Source: Palleronia salina | GTDB taxonomy: Bacteria > Pseudomonadota > Alphaproteobacteria > Rhodobacterales > Rhodobacteraceae | DNA length: 64,000 nt | Assembly (NCBI RefSeq): GCF_900141995.1 | Contig: NZ_FQZA01000001.1 | Location: 286,392 to 350,391, forward strand | Direction: 5' to 3' | In this document: in pieces, positions 45,465 through 52,219 of the stretch | Layout: each line of letters opens with the position of its first letter | Position numbering within the stretch: the stretch's first letter is position 1 | Notes under the pieces: generated by a model | Databases searched by the model: none | Told to the model about the DNA's origin: nothing | Seen by the model: only the letters and a program-made list of their open reading frames with translations | Made by a program: the position numbers and the translations under genes

Positions 45465-45492
45465 TTTTCGTATATCCCCGAAAGGTTTGACC

Positions 45493-46026
45493 ATGCTTAC
45501 GATCTACCAGTCGGACTATGCCGACTGCCTGTCCGTGCGCCGCGCAACCGCTTGCGAAAGGCTGAAATCATCCGTCTACGTCCCTGACAGTTGGCCCCGC
45601 CGGTATCCTTTGGCGGCGGTGCTGCCCACCGTTCCCGCCCCCGACCGGGCGGCAGGTTGGCCACGACTTCTGCGCGGGTGCAAGGCGTCCAGCGACCCCT
45701 TCGACGTGGGGCCGGACCCGATCACGGTTGCCACCACCCTGAACGCTGCGCTCGACCAAGGTCAGCGTGCCCGACTGTTCAGGGCGCGGAAGCTGTTCGA
45801 CGCCGCCCTGTGCGACACGCTGGTCGGAAGCGACGAACTCGCGCCGTACCTCTCTCTTCTTCATCACCTTCTGCCGCTGCAGCGTGAGACGCTGATATTC
45901 CTGCTTCACCCCGACCCCGATGCCACCCCGCCCAAGTTCGAAGAGATCGCCAGCGGGTTCGCCCTGCGCCATGCGCGGTGGGACCCCCGATTCAACCTCA
46001 ACAACATCAATCAGGAGGCCGCGTAG
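45493..46026 (+). CDS. Unknown protein (177 aa)
   Basis: Starts MLTIYQSDYADCLSVRRATA, mostly helical, with several Pro-rich turns and a Leu-rich stretch (LAPYLSLLHHLLPLQRETLIFLL). The start is set by the promoter upstream (transcription from ~45471) and GAAAGG 7 bp before the ATG. Codon use is GC-rich, like the host rather than the AT-rich cargo. It is followed by a 63-aa gene 4 bp later. No family recognised. Confidence 0.6.
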   Translation: MLTIYQSDYADCLSVRRATACERLKSSVYVPDSWPRRYPLAAVLPTVPAPDRAAGWPRLLRGCKASSDPFDVGPDPITVATTLNAALDQGQRARLFRARKLFDAALCDTLVGSDELAPYLSLLHHLLPLQRETLIFLLHPDPDATPPKFEEIASGFALRHARWDPRFNLNNINQEAA

Positions 46027-46030
46027 CCCC

Positions 46031-46222
46031 ATGGATCACACAACTCTGAAGGGCCGCGACGCCGCCCGGTTCGAAGCCGTATCAACCAAGATCATCGCCG
46101 ATGCCCGCCGCGAAGGGATCGCGATGACGGAAGAAATGGTGGCCCGCCTGCCAAGCGCCGTGGTCGCGACCCTGACCGACAGCGCCCTGTCCGAGGCATG
46201 CCCACCCGCGTCAGCGGGGTAG
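46031..46222 (+). CDS. Small unknown protein (63 aa)
   Basis: MDHTTLKGRDAARFEAVSTK continues as a single helical segment; no motif recognised. AGGAGG lies 12 bp upstream, at the end of the preceding gene. Its last codons are formed by copy 2 of the element palindrome. Probably a two-gene operon with 45493-46026. Confidence 0.5.
   Translation: MDHTTLKGRDAARFEAVSTKIIADARREGIAMTEEMVARLPSAVVATLTDSALSEACPPASAG
46205..46218. repeat. Element palindrome, copy 2
   Basis: CCCGCGTCAGCGGG: 5-bp arms CCCGC/GCGGG around GTCA. Confidence 0.6.
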
Positions 46223-46226
46223 GCCT

Positions 46227-46352
46227 CTACTGGTTGTCGGTACCCCGGTTGTTGACCATCTCCGACCTGAAGATGAACGCCATCGTTGTCTCGAAGGCGC
46301 GAAACCAACTGCCGATCACGTCCTTCAGTGTCGGTACCCTTGTTTCGTCCAT
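46227..46352 (-). CDS. Possible 41-aa protein
   Basis: MDETRVPTLKDVIGSWFRAF followed by an amphipathic stretch (ETTMAFIFRSEMV). GAGG five bases before the ATG supports the start. Conservation is unknown. It could equally be chance. Confidence 0.35.
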   Translation of the reverse strand: MDETRVPTLKDVIGSWFRAFETTMAFIFRSEMVNNRGTDNQ

Positions 46353-46469
46353 GCCTACCTCTTCTACCGTCTCGCACTCATCCCCCGTAAGCGGGCATCG
46401 CCTTGTGGAATGCAAGCCTTCGTCATATCTGACGCCTTCTGGTAGAGAAAAAACTTTGAGGCAACTGAA

Positions 46470-47270
46470 TTGCGCTCCAAAACATACGAGCAGTTAATCC
46501 CACGTCGCCATCGGCAGGACTTTGAGAATGCGCTCGGCATGGAGAGCGGCTACGTCCTCGATTTCAGCGACCGGACCTTCAATGACTTCTTCTACGAGAC
46601 TGTTGGGATCGACCCTGAGGTGAACAGCTCCCTTTTTTCTTCGCGAGGCTCTTCGAAGGCAAAGCGGCTCCGATCCTTTATCGAAAGAGCGCAACCGGCT
46701 TTGGTGGCGAAGACCTTACGCGAACTTTGGGAATACAGGGGATCTACCTACCACGGAAAGTCTGGTGACGTAGAAGAGCGCCTCCGCGAGAACTATTTCT
46801 CGATTGTTGCCCTGTTTGAGGGTAAGTCGGATGCAATCGACACGTCTGCGATTGAGACCTTTGAGCCAAGTGAAACCTTGGAGGAGTTGGTTGCTTCTAT
46901 CAAAAGGGACCTCGAAGCGAAAAAGCCTCAAGCGGCCCTCGACCGTCTACACACCTACTGCATGAAGCGCTTCGCTTCGCTCGTCAGGAAACACGGGGGC
47001 GAGTGCGGCAAAGACGATCCATTGCATTCACGTGTAGGGAAATACGTAAAGCTCCTGCAAGAGCAAAGAAACCTTAACCAGATATCCGAACGGATCATGA
47101 AGAGTTCGATCAGCGTCTTCGAAGCGATGAACAGCATTCGAAACGATAAGTCATTTGCGCATGACAACCCTGACCTTGTTGAGATGGAGGAGGCTAGGTT
47201 CATCTTCGATAGTATCGCGGCGTTTCTTCGATACTCGAAGGCAATTGACGGGCGGCACTTCGAGGATTGA
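46470..47270 (+). CDS. Abortive-infection-like protein with C-terminal HEPN domain
   Basis: 266 aa from a TTG with GAGG nine bases upstream. The N-terminal half (RRHRQDFENALGMESGYVLDFSDRTFNDFF...SKAKRLRSFIE) is the region found before Abi_C-type domains. The C-terminal part (residues ~200-262) has SVFEAMNSIRNDKSFAHDNPDL...EARFIFDSIAAFLRY. Here R-N-x5-H fits the HEPN RNase motif Rx4-6H. HEPN toxins cut RNA upon phage infection. AT-rich, clearly imported DNA. Best guess: a stand-alone antiphage suicide protein. Confidence 0.6.
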   Translation: MRSKTYEQLIPRRHRQDFENALGMESGYVLDFSDRTFNDFFYETVGIDPEVNSSLFSSRGSSKAKRLRSFIERAQPALVAKTLRELWEYRGSTYHGKSGDVEERLRENYFSIVALFEGKSDAIDTSAIETFEPSETLEELVASIKRDLEAKKPQAALDRLHTYCMKRFASLVRKHGGECGKDDPLHSRVGKYVKLLQEQRNLNQISERIMKSSISVFEAMNSIRNDKSFAHDNPDLVEMEEARFIFDSIAAFLRYSKAIDGRHFED

Positions 47271-47330
47271 GATTGCCTTCCCAGCGGCAGGCGACCGTCG
47301 CCCATGCAACATTTTAGGTCCGATTCGGGC

Positions 47331-47528
47331 CTATTCGTCTGGCCCATGATCGCCATGGCGGGGATCGACACAGGCCCACCCCCGTCGCACCTCGACCGCC
47401 CCGAAGGTATTGCACCGCCCGCACCGGGACCGGCGCAAGAGGTCCTCACGGGTAAGGCGCACCGCCTCCTCCGACTGCACAGCTCCTACATGGCCGCAGC
47501 GACATTCGATCCAGATCACATACATCAT
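47331..47528 (-). CDS. Small zinc-ribbon protein
   Basis: 65 aa. MMYVIWIECRCGH (CxC) and RCGRCNTFG (CxxC), about 30 residues apart, form a likely four-Cys zinc site; a Leu/Arg-rich helix lies between. The start is uncertain (47528 or 47525). It converges with the HEPN gene. Zinc ribbons of this size often bind nucleic acid. Confidence 0.55.
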   Translation of the reverse strand: MMYVIWIECRCGHVGAVQSEEAVRLTREDLLRRSRCGRCNTFGAVEVRRGWACVDPRHGDHGPDE

Positions 47529-47582
47529 CAACCCATCGAAGAGAACGTAACATGAACATCTAAGTCGACCCTGTCCAGCGGC

Positions 47583-47702
47583 GAGTCTCATTAGGGACGT
47601 CCCTAGCGGCATGCGAGATTCCCGTAGGAATCCGTCTCATAAGGCTTGTGGAATAATCCATGTGAGACTATCTCATTCCTCACGGAGTCATATGAGACAG
47701 GA
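47583..47702. promoter_or_regulatory. Palindrome-rich site before the serine recombinase (res-like)
   Basis: Within 120 bp: a perfect 14-bp palindrome TAGGGACGTCCCTA (47592-47605); GATTCC-CGTA-GGAATC (47616-47631); GTCTCAT at 47585-47591 and 47634-47640; TGAGA-CTA-TCTCA (47663-47675); ATGAGAC at 47692-47698. Repeated half-sites of one motif in both orientations directly before a resolvase gene are the usual layout of a res/crossover site with autoregulation. Confidence 0.55.
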
Positions 47703-47710
47703 GTCACGCC

Positions 47711-48304
47711 ATGGAAAAATGGGGATACGTGAGGGTCAGCGTAGATCGCGCCACACAGGCCGCAGGATGGGCAGAACAGCACCGAGTCCTGAAAGAGCTG
47801 GGCTGCACCCGGATCTTCGAGGAAGAGGCCAGCACCCGTGGCGAGCGCCCTGTCTTCGATGCCATGATGCGCGAAGCGGCTCAGAACGCCAATGAAACAA
47901 AGCGCATTTGCATCTGCGCCGCAAAGATGGATCGGGCTTTCCGGGACTTGATAGCCGCTGACGCGGCCATCACCAAGGGCGACAATCCTCACGTCATTTG
48001 GCACCTGCCAGACCTCTCCCCCAACCCGCTGGACCCGTCCGACCCTGTCCAGATGCTCCTAGTTCGCATGATGGCTGCAGTGGGCCAGTTCGAGCGCGAC
48101 CGGCTGGCGGAGCGCCGCGCCTATGGGATCGCCAAGGCCAAGGCGGAGGGCAAGTACAAGGGTCGCGCACCCACCGCACGCGCCAAGACAGACAAGGTCC
48201 TGAGCGCACGTTCACGCGGACTGACACCTGACGAGACCGCGAAGGTCGTCGGGATAAGCCGGGCCAGCGTGTACCGTATCCTTAAGGACCACCCCGCCGC
48301 CTGA
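47711..48304 (+). CDS. Serine recombinase (resolvase/invertase family)
   Basis: 197 aa. Catalytic Ser10 in GYVRVSVD, the Arg region AAKMDRAFRD, the long E-helix with MAAVGQFERDRLAERRAYG, then a C-terminal helix-turn-helix (LTPDETAKVVGISRASVYRIL). The usual T-x-x-Q after the Ser is ...RATQAAGW here, slightly divergent. Likely resolves multimers or inverts/excises a segment of the element at the palindromic site upstream. Codon use is close to the host. Confidence 0.85.
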   Translation: MEKWGYVRVSVDRATQAAGWAEQHRVLKELGCTRIFEEEASTRGERPVFDAMMREAAQNANETKRICICAAKMDRAFRDLIAADAAITKGDNPHVIWHLPDLSPNPLDPSDPVQMLLVRMMAAVGQFERDRLAERRAYGIAKAKAEGKYKGRAPTARAKTDKVLSARSRGLTPDETAKVVGISRASVYRILKDHPAA

Positions 48305-48711
48305 CAGCGGCACTGCACCGCCCTGCCAGCGCACCTGACACACCATCGTCGCGACCTCCTGACACGGATGATTTGCTGTCTCGGGATCGCTGCTGGTGGG
48401 GTTGGGTGCCCGCGTCAGCGGGTCGGGATCGGCCTACAACCTACCCGGCGCGACCACCGCCCGACGCGCCCGAATTGGTTAAGGTGAGCTTAACGCCTCG
48501 ACCGCTGCATGCGTGATCTGGCATCGCGTTTATAATTCTGTGACACTGGGGTCCCAATGCGGGGGTATGGGCCGGCGGCAGGTCATACGCACAGCACCTG
48601 CAAATGGGTTGCAAAGCAACTCCCGCAAGTAACATTAATTTCAATTATCGATTCCAGCATCATATAACTTAGATTCCACCTAGTACTTATGAAGAGTGTA
48701 AAATTAACCGA
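48305..48711. other. Non-coding stretch in the element
   Basis: No convincing gene. It holds element palindrome copy 3 (48409-48422), an inverted repeat GTTAAG-GTGAG-CTTAAC (48478-48494), a lone TATAAT (48531-48536) without a good -35, and a hairpin GGGTTGC-AAA-GCAAC (48606-48620). The right half is AT-rich. Confidence 0.5.
48409..48422. repeat. Element palindrome, copy 3
   Basis: CCCGCGTCAGCGGG, identical to copy 2. Confidence 0.6.
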
Positions 48712-50265
48712 TCACGGCCGATTAACAAGAACTTCGATTACTTTCACGCCAATAAACTCCTTCAGGATAGGGCCGAGATCTTCGACCTTATCGGACAGAA
48801 ATTTGTGGGCATTCCCGCGAAAGGTGCCAGCGAGTAATCTTTCTAGAAGCACAACCTCATCCATTGACCGGTCGATTAGGCTCCTATCATAGAAGCGGCT
48901 CCGCTTGAGCACTTCTGCGTTCGTAGTATCCAAGTAGATTTCTGCCTTCAGGGTGATAGCGGCGATATATAGAATTCTGCCCGCAGTGATCCTATCAACT
49001 TCGATAACTGTATCGTCTGTCGTCCCACCCATCTCATCAATCAAGTACTCTACGGTACCTGCGTCTATACCCATCTCCTCAGGGCCTTGAGTCTCTAAGT
49101 AATGGACGACTAAAGAGCAAATAAGGCTCCCTACCTCGCCGGGAAAAATAATCCGGATTGACGTCTGCTCGACGTCTACAAGTTCAGTATCGTCCCGATC
49201 AGGATCCACGGCCCTGCTCGGAACAAAGCCGAATAGTTCGGAAAAAGACTCAATTTCGCGTGCATCCATCAATATTACGCCAGTCGACTTGGCAATTTTG
49301 ACCGCTGAGTTCGTGAACCCCCCTGTGCCAATCACACAAGAATGACCGGAGCCGGTGTCCTGAGCCCCCGTAAACACTTCTTGCACCGCCTTGTTCCCTA
49401 TTGGGTTAGTGTATCGCTTGCACTGAATTGCTACAGAAGCGCCCTCTCGTGAAGCCACCACGTCGACACCTTGATCTCCCGAAGCCCTTGAAACCGATAC
49501 GTCCCAACCCTGCTCCCTTAGCTGATCGGCGCACCAATGCTCAAACTCAATAGCATCAACCGGAATTTCCGGAGCAGCGTCACCAGTTTTGAAAAGCTGA
49601 TCAATCATGCTGAGGGTAAGAAATAGCGGTTTAACACTGTAGTAAAAGTTAAATTGCTCATCATCAAAGGCGTACTTGAGGAACTCCATCACCTCAGATA
49701 GTTCTGGCCCTAAATCTTCGTCGCCGTACTTATTTATCCGCGAATTTTTGAGCGGTTGAAATATTCTCTTGATTGCATCCTTTCTTTTGTTCACCTCTAG
49801 CCAAATCAGCTCGTTATCGTGCTGGCGAAGTGCGCTAACATATCTGAAGACCAGATCTCTTGTGTCGATGTCAGGGAACAACAAAGATAAATCCATCTCG
49901 CCATCGCTACGAATTCGATCTAAAACATACTCGAGTCTCTCTGGTCTGTGAGAGGTAAAATCGGTTGACGCCCTATCTGAATTGAGCGTGAGGCCTGAAC
50001 CTGAGCCAAACTCATCCGGTGAGAGACAAAAAATCTGTGTAGAAAGATAATTTAGACCTCGTCCCTTCCCCTCATCAGTTACATCGGATGGGTCATGGTC
50101 AAGAATCAGATCGTGGATCTCATCAAGGTCACCATCGCCTAAATCGTTGGATATGAATCCAAGGCAATTAGCGAAATAAATTGAAGCGCGATCGCCGGGG
50201 ATAAAGAAGGCATCGAGCAGTATTCTCAGATCGCTTTCAGAAAGCGGATCGCTTTCGGAATGCAA
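48712..50265 (-). CDS. Mrr-type restriction endonuclease-like protein (main frame)
   Basis: 517 aa from a TTG. The N-terminal ~230 residues are unrecognised and mostly helical. Residues ~243-350 are a PD-(D/E)xK nuclease: Glu in EFEHWCADQLREQGWDV, Asp in GDQGVDVVA, and Q-x-K in VAIQCKRY, followed by VIGTGGFTNSAVKIA as in Mrr. A ~160-residue C-terminal domain is unknown. AT-rich, imported DNA. The frame continues upstream without an ATG to a C8 run (50300-50293); one extra C would join it to an ATG at 50372 that has a good promoter. It may therefore be switched off or phase-variable. Confidence 0.8.
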   Translation of the reverse strand: MHSESDPLSESDLRILLDAFFIPGDRASIYFANCLGFISNDLGDGDLDEIHDLILDHDPSDVTDEGKGRGLNYLSTQIFCLSPDEFGSGSGLTLNSDRASTDFTSHRPERLEYVLDRIRSDGEMDLSLLFPDIDTRDLVFRYVSALRQHDNELIWLEVNKRKDAIKRIFQPLKNSRINKYGDEDLGPELSEVMEFLKYAFDDEQFNFYYSVKPLFLTLSMIDQLFKTGDAAPEIPVDAIEFEHWCADQLREQGWDVSVSRASGDQGVDVVASREGASVAIQCKRYTNPIGNKAVQEVFTGAQDTGSGHSCVIGTGGFTNSAVKIAKSTGVILMDAREIESFSELFGFVPSRAVDPDRDDTELVDVEQTSIRIIFPGEVGSLICSLVVHYLETQGPEEMGIDAGTVEYLIDEMGGTTDDTVIEVDRITAGRILYIAAITLKAEIYLDTTNAEVLKRSRFYDRSLIDRSMDEVVLLERLLAGTFRGNAHKFLSDKVEDLGPILKEFIGVKVIEVLVNRP

Positions 50266-50372
50266 CTCTTTTCCGAGTCCCCCCTTATTAGAGGGGGGGG
50301 CCTTGGCGGATTAATTTTCTTTTCTTTAGCGTGACTTCCACCTTTTAGAAGGGCGTTAAAAAATTTCTTCAT
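50226..50372 (-). CDS. Alternative-frame N-terminus of the endonuclease (48 aa as sequenced)
   Basis: MKKFFNALLKGGSHAKEKKI continues through a Pro-rich stretch encoded by the C8 run and then stops at 50226 inside the endonuclease gene. With nine C the frame would run on into the endonuclease. It lies ~8 nt after the predicted transcription start. Confidence 0.45.
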   Translation of the reverse strand: MKKFFNALLKGGSHAKEKKINPPRPPPLIRGDSEKSCIPKAIRFLKAI

Positions 50373-50386
50373 CTCGCACTCGACTT

Positions 50387-50415
50387 TTATTGTAAGCTGA
50401 CTGAAAGTATGCCAA
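50387..50415 (-). promoter_or_regulatory. Promoter for the endonuclease gene, flanked by a G9 run
   Basis: Minus-strand TTGGCA (50415-50410), 17-bp spacer, CAATAA (50392-50387). A run of nine G (50426-50434) lies 10 bp upstream of the -35. Confidence 0.45.
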
Positions 50416-50485
50416 TCACGGGTTTGGGGGGGGGCTAAACACCGTCTAAAGAGACTAGGAAACCACGCAGGCCTCTACAAGGGCA

Positions 50486-50635
50486 ATGTGTTATGAATTC
50501 ACAGAAGACACCAGCTCATGTGAACACGATGCCGTCCGCATCGTCGAGGCCGTCCGCGACCAATTCGATAGCCTAGTTAACGCCTATCTGGTTGAAGCAT
50601 TCGAATACGGCGGCGTCGGAAACCCACGAAGATGA
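50486..50635 (+). CDS. Possible 49-aa protein
   Basis: MCYEFTEDTSSCEHDAVRIV, then a helix RDQFDSLVNAYLVEAF. AAGGG is close before the ATG. Acidic, host-like codons. No family. From 50636 to 50822 I see nothing supportable. Confidence 0.35.
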   Translation: MCYEFTEDTSSCEHDAVRIVEAVRDQFDSLVNAYLVEAFEYGGVGNPRR

Positions 50636-50822
50636 CGAGTATCGTCGTCAAGGTCGGTCCAACGATCGACCGCCCATCGGTCTAGATCTGCCGAGGCGAC
50701 CAGATGCCCACGATCCTAATTGGTCAGGCGTCGCCCATCTCCATCACGGGAAACTGTTCACCAGTCGTTTTGCGCGGGTCGAAGGACGATCCCAGCTGAC
50801 GCGGGCACCATCCATCACTGCG

Positions 50823-51209
50823 TCAATCAATGTTGCCCTCTGCGGCACGTATCATATTGTCGATAAACCTCGACTGCTTATCGAGGACCCACTTCGCCCC
50901 GGCCTTGTGTCTTAGGGAAGCGGCGAGCAATCGAAAAACAAGTTCATCAATCTCGTCGCCTTGGCGAGAAACCCTCACCTTCTCGACCAAGTCTTCAGCC
51001 TTGCTCGCCATTGCCTCGCACTGGTCTGGCCGCAGGGCGAATTTCAGCTCTTCGAAGCTCTCGCATTGTGGAAACGCTTCGGTGAAATGAAGTGACGCGG
51101 CCTTCAAGCGATGTAGGACCACTGCCTGATTACTAGCAGAGGAAGTCCCGATAAGGTTTATCACCTGATCTAGCTGCTTAGTTCTTCTGTCGCCAAATAG
51201 ATTGAACAC
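50823..51209 (-). CDS. Unknown protein (128 aa), neighbour of the trypco2-like gene
   Basis: Starts at a GTG with a perfect AAGGAG six bases upstream (VFNLFGDRRTKQLDQVINLI). Predicted all-helical, charged, with FPQCESFEELKFALRP in the middle and a C-terminal AAEGNID. It follows the trypco2-like gene by 64 bp on the same strand, so the two are probably co-expressed. No family recognised. Confidence 0.6.
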   Translation of the reverse strand: MFNLFGDRRTKQLDQVINLIGTSSASNQAVVLHRLKAASLHFTEAFPQCESFEELKFALRPDQCEAMASKAEDLVEKVRVSRQGDEIDELVFRLLAASLRHKAGAKWVLDKQSRFIDNMIRAAEGNID

Positions 51210-51273
51210 AAACCACTCCTTACATTCTGTCAATCCAACCAAGCTCTATCGTTCCAAGTGAAAAAGGTGTTTC

Positions 51274-51687
51274 TCAACCGCCACGGACTCCGAGCTTCGC
51301 CTTTCCCTTTTCTGCCTGCTGATGATCACGGTTCGTGGTCTCCGTCTCACTAGGGCGCAGGGTCAGCGGCACTTCGAATTGTACCCGACTGACCTCTTCG
51401 TGGTGCCGTGCATGCTCTCCTTCAGTTCCAGCCTCGAAAACCCAGACCTTTACCCCAACCTTTCCGCCGCCGCCTGTCTGGGAACTTGCGGTGACCGCGA
51501 CATCGAACTTGATCGTCTGAATTGCCCGGAATGTGTGCGTGCTGCTATTCTGCTTATACGTCCCCGGAGCCAAGGTTGAGACTGGCGGGTTCACGATCAC
51601 GCCTTGGTCGCCCCATTCATCCTGCAGCTCGTTCGTGGCCTCCACGATGCTGCTGATCGTCTCTTTCACGAAGTCCTTCAGATCCAT
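51274..51687 (-). CDS. Trypco2-like domain protein
   Basis: 137 aa. The N-terminal helix MDLKDFVKETISSIVEATNE leads to a beta-rich domain, IKFDVAVTASSQTGGGGKVGVKVWVF, then VSRVQFEVPLTLRP. This matches my memory of the trypsin-co-occurring domain 2 (trypco2) pattern of ...L-x-V-A-V-T...G-G...V...W-V.... That domain appears in proposed NTP-dependent conflict systems. AGGAGG five bases before the ATG. It is the first gene in from the tRNA end. Confidence 0.55.
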   Translation of the reverse strand: MDLKDFVKETISSIVEATNELQDEWGDQGVIVNPPVSTLAPGTYKQNSSTHTFRAIQTIKFDVAVTASSQTGGGGKVGVKVWVFEAGTEGEHARHHEEVSRVQFEVPLTLRPSETETTNRDHQQAEKGKAKLGVRGG

Positions 51688-51806
51688 GCTCGCCTCCTGT
51701 TGGGAAGGACAGGTTAGCCGGTTGTCTGGTCAGGTACAGGGCCACCCTGTCGATGTGGCGTAGAAGCACCCTGCCCGGCTCAGCAATCCCGTGGAGGCGG
51801 TGACCG

Positions 51807-51820
51807 ACCGCGTCAGCGGT
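51807..51820. repeat. Element palindrome, copy 4
   Basis: ACCGCGTCAGCGGT: the same core with A/T outer bases, in the 250-bp non-coding stretch between the trypco2-like gene and attR. Confidence 0.6.
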
Positions 51821-51859
51821 CCCCGGTCAAAGCGGGTTGCCCACGTTTAAGGTCGATTG

Positions 51860-51883
51860 ACCGGGTACAAAACCCGGTACATT
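51860..51883 (+). repeat. Right arm-type repeats (two tandem 12-mers)
   Basis: CCGGGTACAAAA and CCCGGTACATTA in direct tandem, 55 bp inside attR. The first is identical to the left-end repeat 42736-42747. Confidence 0.65.
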
Positions 51884-51937
51884 AGATTGCCGTAATTCCG
51901 ATTAATCGCCATATATCAATGGCTTAGATTGGTATTG

Positions 51938-51951
51938 TGGTGCGGGCGGTG
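51938..51951 (-). repeat. attR: 14-bp direct repeat in the tRNA 3' end
   Basis: TGGTGCGGGCGGTG, including the encoded CCA and the 3' acceptor strand. Confidence 0.85.
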
Positions 51952-52024
51952 GGACTCGAACCCACACGGGGCTACGCCCCAACAGATTTTAAGTCTGGTA
52001 TGTCTACCATTCCATCACGCCCGC
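51938..52024 (-). tRNA. tRNA-Leu(UAA)
   Basis: 87 nt with encoded CCA. Minus strand begins GCGGGCGTGATGGAATGGTA; anticodon TAA in the loop ACTTAAAATC; long variable arm GGGGCGTAGCCCC; T-arm GGGTTCGAGTCCC; acceptor closes with CCGCCCGCA. Serves as the element attachment site. Confidence 0.95.
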
Positions 52025-52053
52025 GCCGCGGGCGACATGCGCCGCGGCGGCGG

Positions 52054-52139
52054 TGGTACCCGTGGCCGGACTCGAACCGGCACGCTGTCACCAGCGGGGG
52101 ATTTTGAATCCCCTGCGTCTACCATTCCGCCACACGGGC
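52054..52139 (-). tRNA. tRNA-Leu(CAA)
   Basis: 86 nt with CCA. Begins GCCCGTGTGGCGGAATGGTA; anticodon CAA in GATTCAAAATC; variable arm GCTGGTGACAGC; T-arm CCGGTTCGAGTCCGG. The first acceptor pair is G-U. Lies 29 bp upstream of the UAA tRNA on the same strand. Confidence 0.95.
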
Positions 52140-52219
52140 ATCGGGTCACCGCCGCAGATCGGGGTGTAGACCGGGCGCGCGCGTGAGAAAAGGCCCGAGT
52201 GGCAGGAAGGACGACGCCG

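Larger units (their letters stand above)
42636..51951. mobile_element. 9.3-kb integrative element in tRNA-Leu(UAA)
   Basis: Bounded by a 14-bp direct repeat TGGTGCGGGCGGTG. The right copy is the 3' end (with CCA) of an intact tRNA-Leu gene, and the left copy is the displaced remnant 46 bp after the TetR gene. Inside each end are tandem 12-bp repeats suited to integrase arm binding. The DNA is visibly AT-richer than the host, especially at 44.4-45.0, 46.5-47.3 and 48.7-50.4 kb. Cargo: integrase, serine recombinase, Abi-like HEPN protein, Mrr-like endonuclease, trypco2-like protein, small unknowns. No conjugation or phage structural genes, so a small mobilisable island or a defence satellite. 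Confidence 0.85.

Noticed and set aside
47304-47555. 83-codon plus-strand frame
   Set aside because: Antisense of the four-Cys zinc-ribbon gene; the minus frame has a coherent metal-binding pattern, this one has none.
47271-47710. CRISPR-like array in the repeat-rich stretch before the recombinase
   Set aside because: Repeats are 6-7-bp half-sites in both orientations with irregular spacing, not 25-40-bp direct repeats with uniform spacers. No array seen anywhere in the window.
48531-48536. Perfect TATAAT in the element
   Set aside because: No acceptable -35 at 16-18 bp and no gene or terminator downstream on that strand.
50592-50915. 107-codon plus-strand frame
   Set aside because: It overlaps the end of the 128-aa minus gene that has a strong ribosome site, has no ribosome site itself, and its composition (many H, R, P) looks like an out-of-frame translation.
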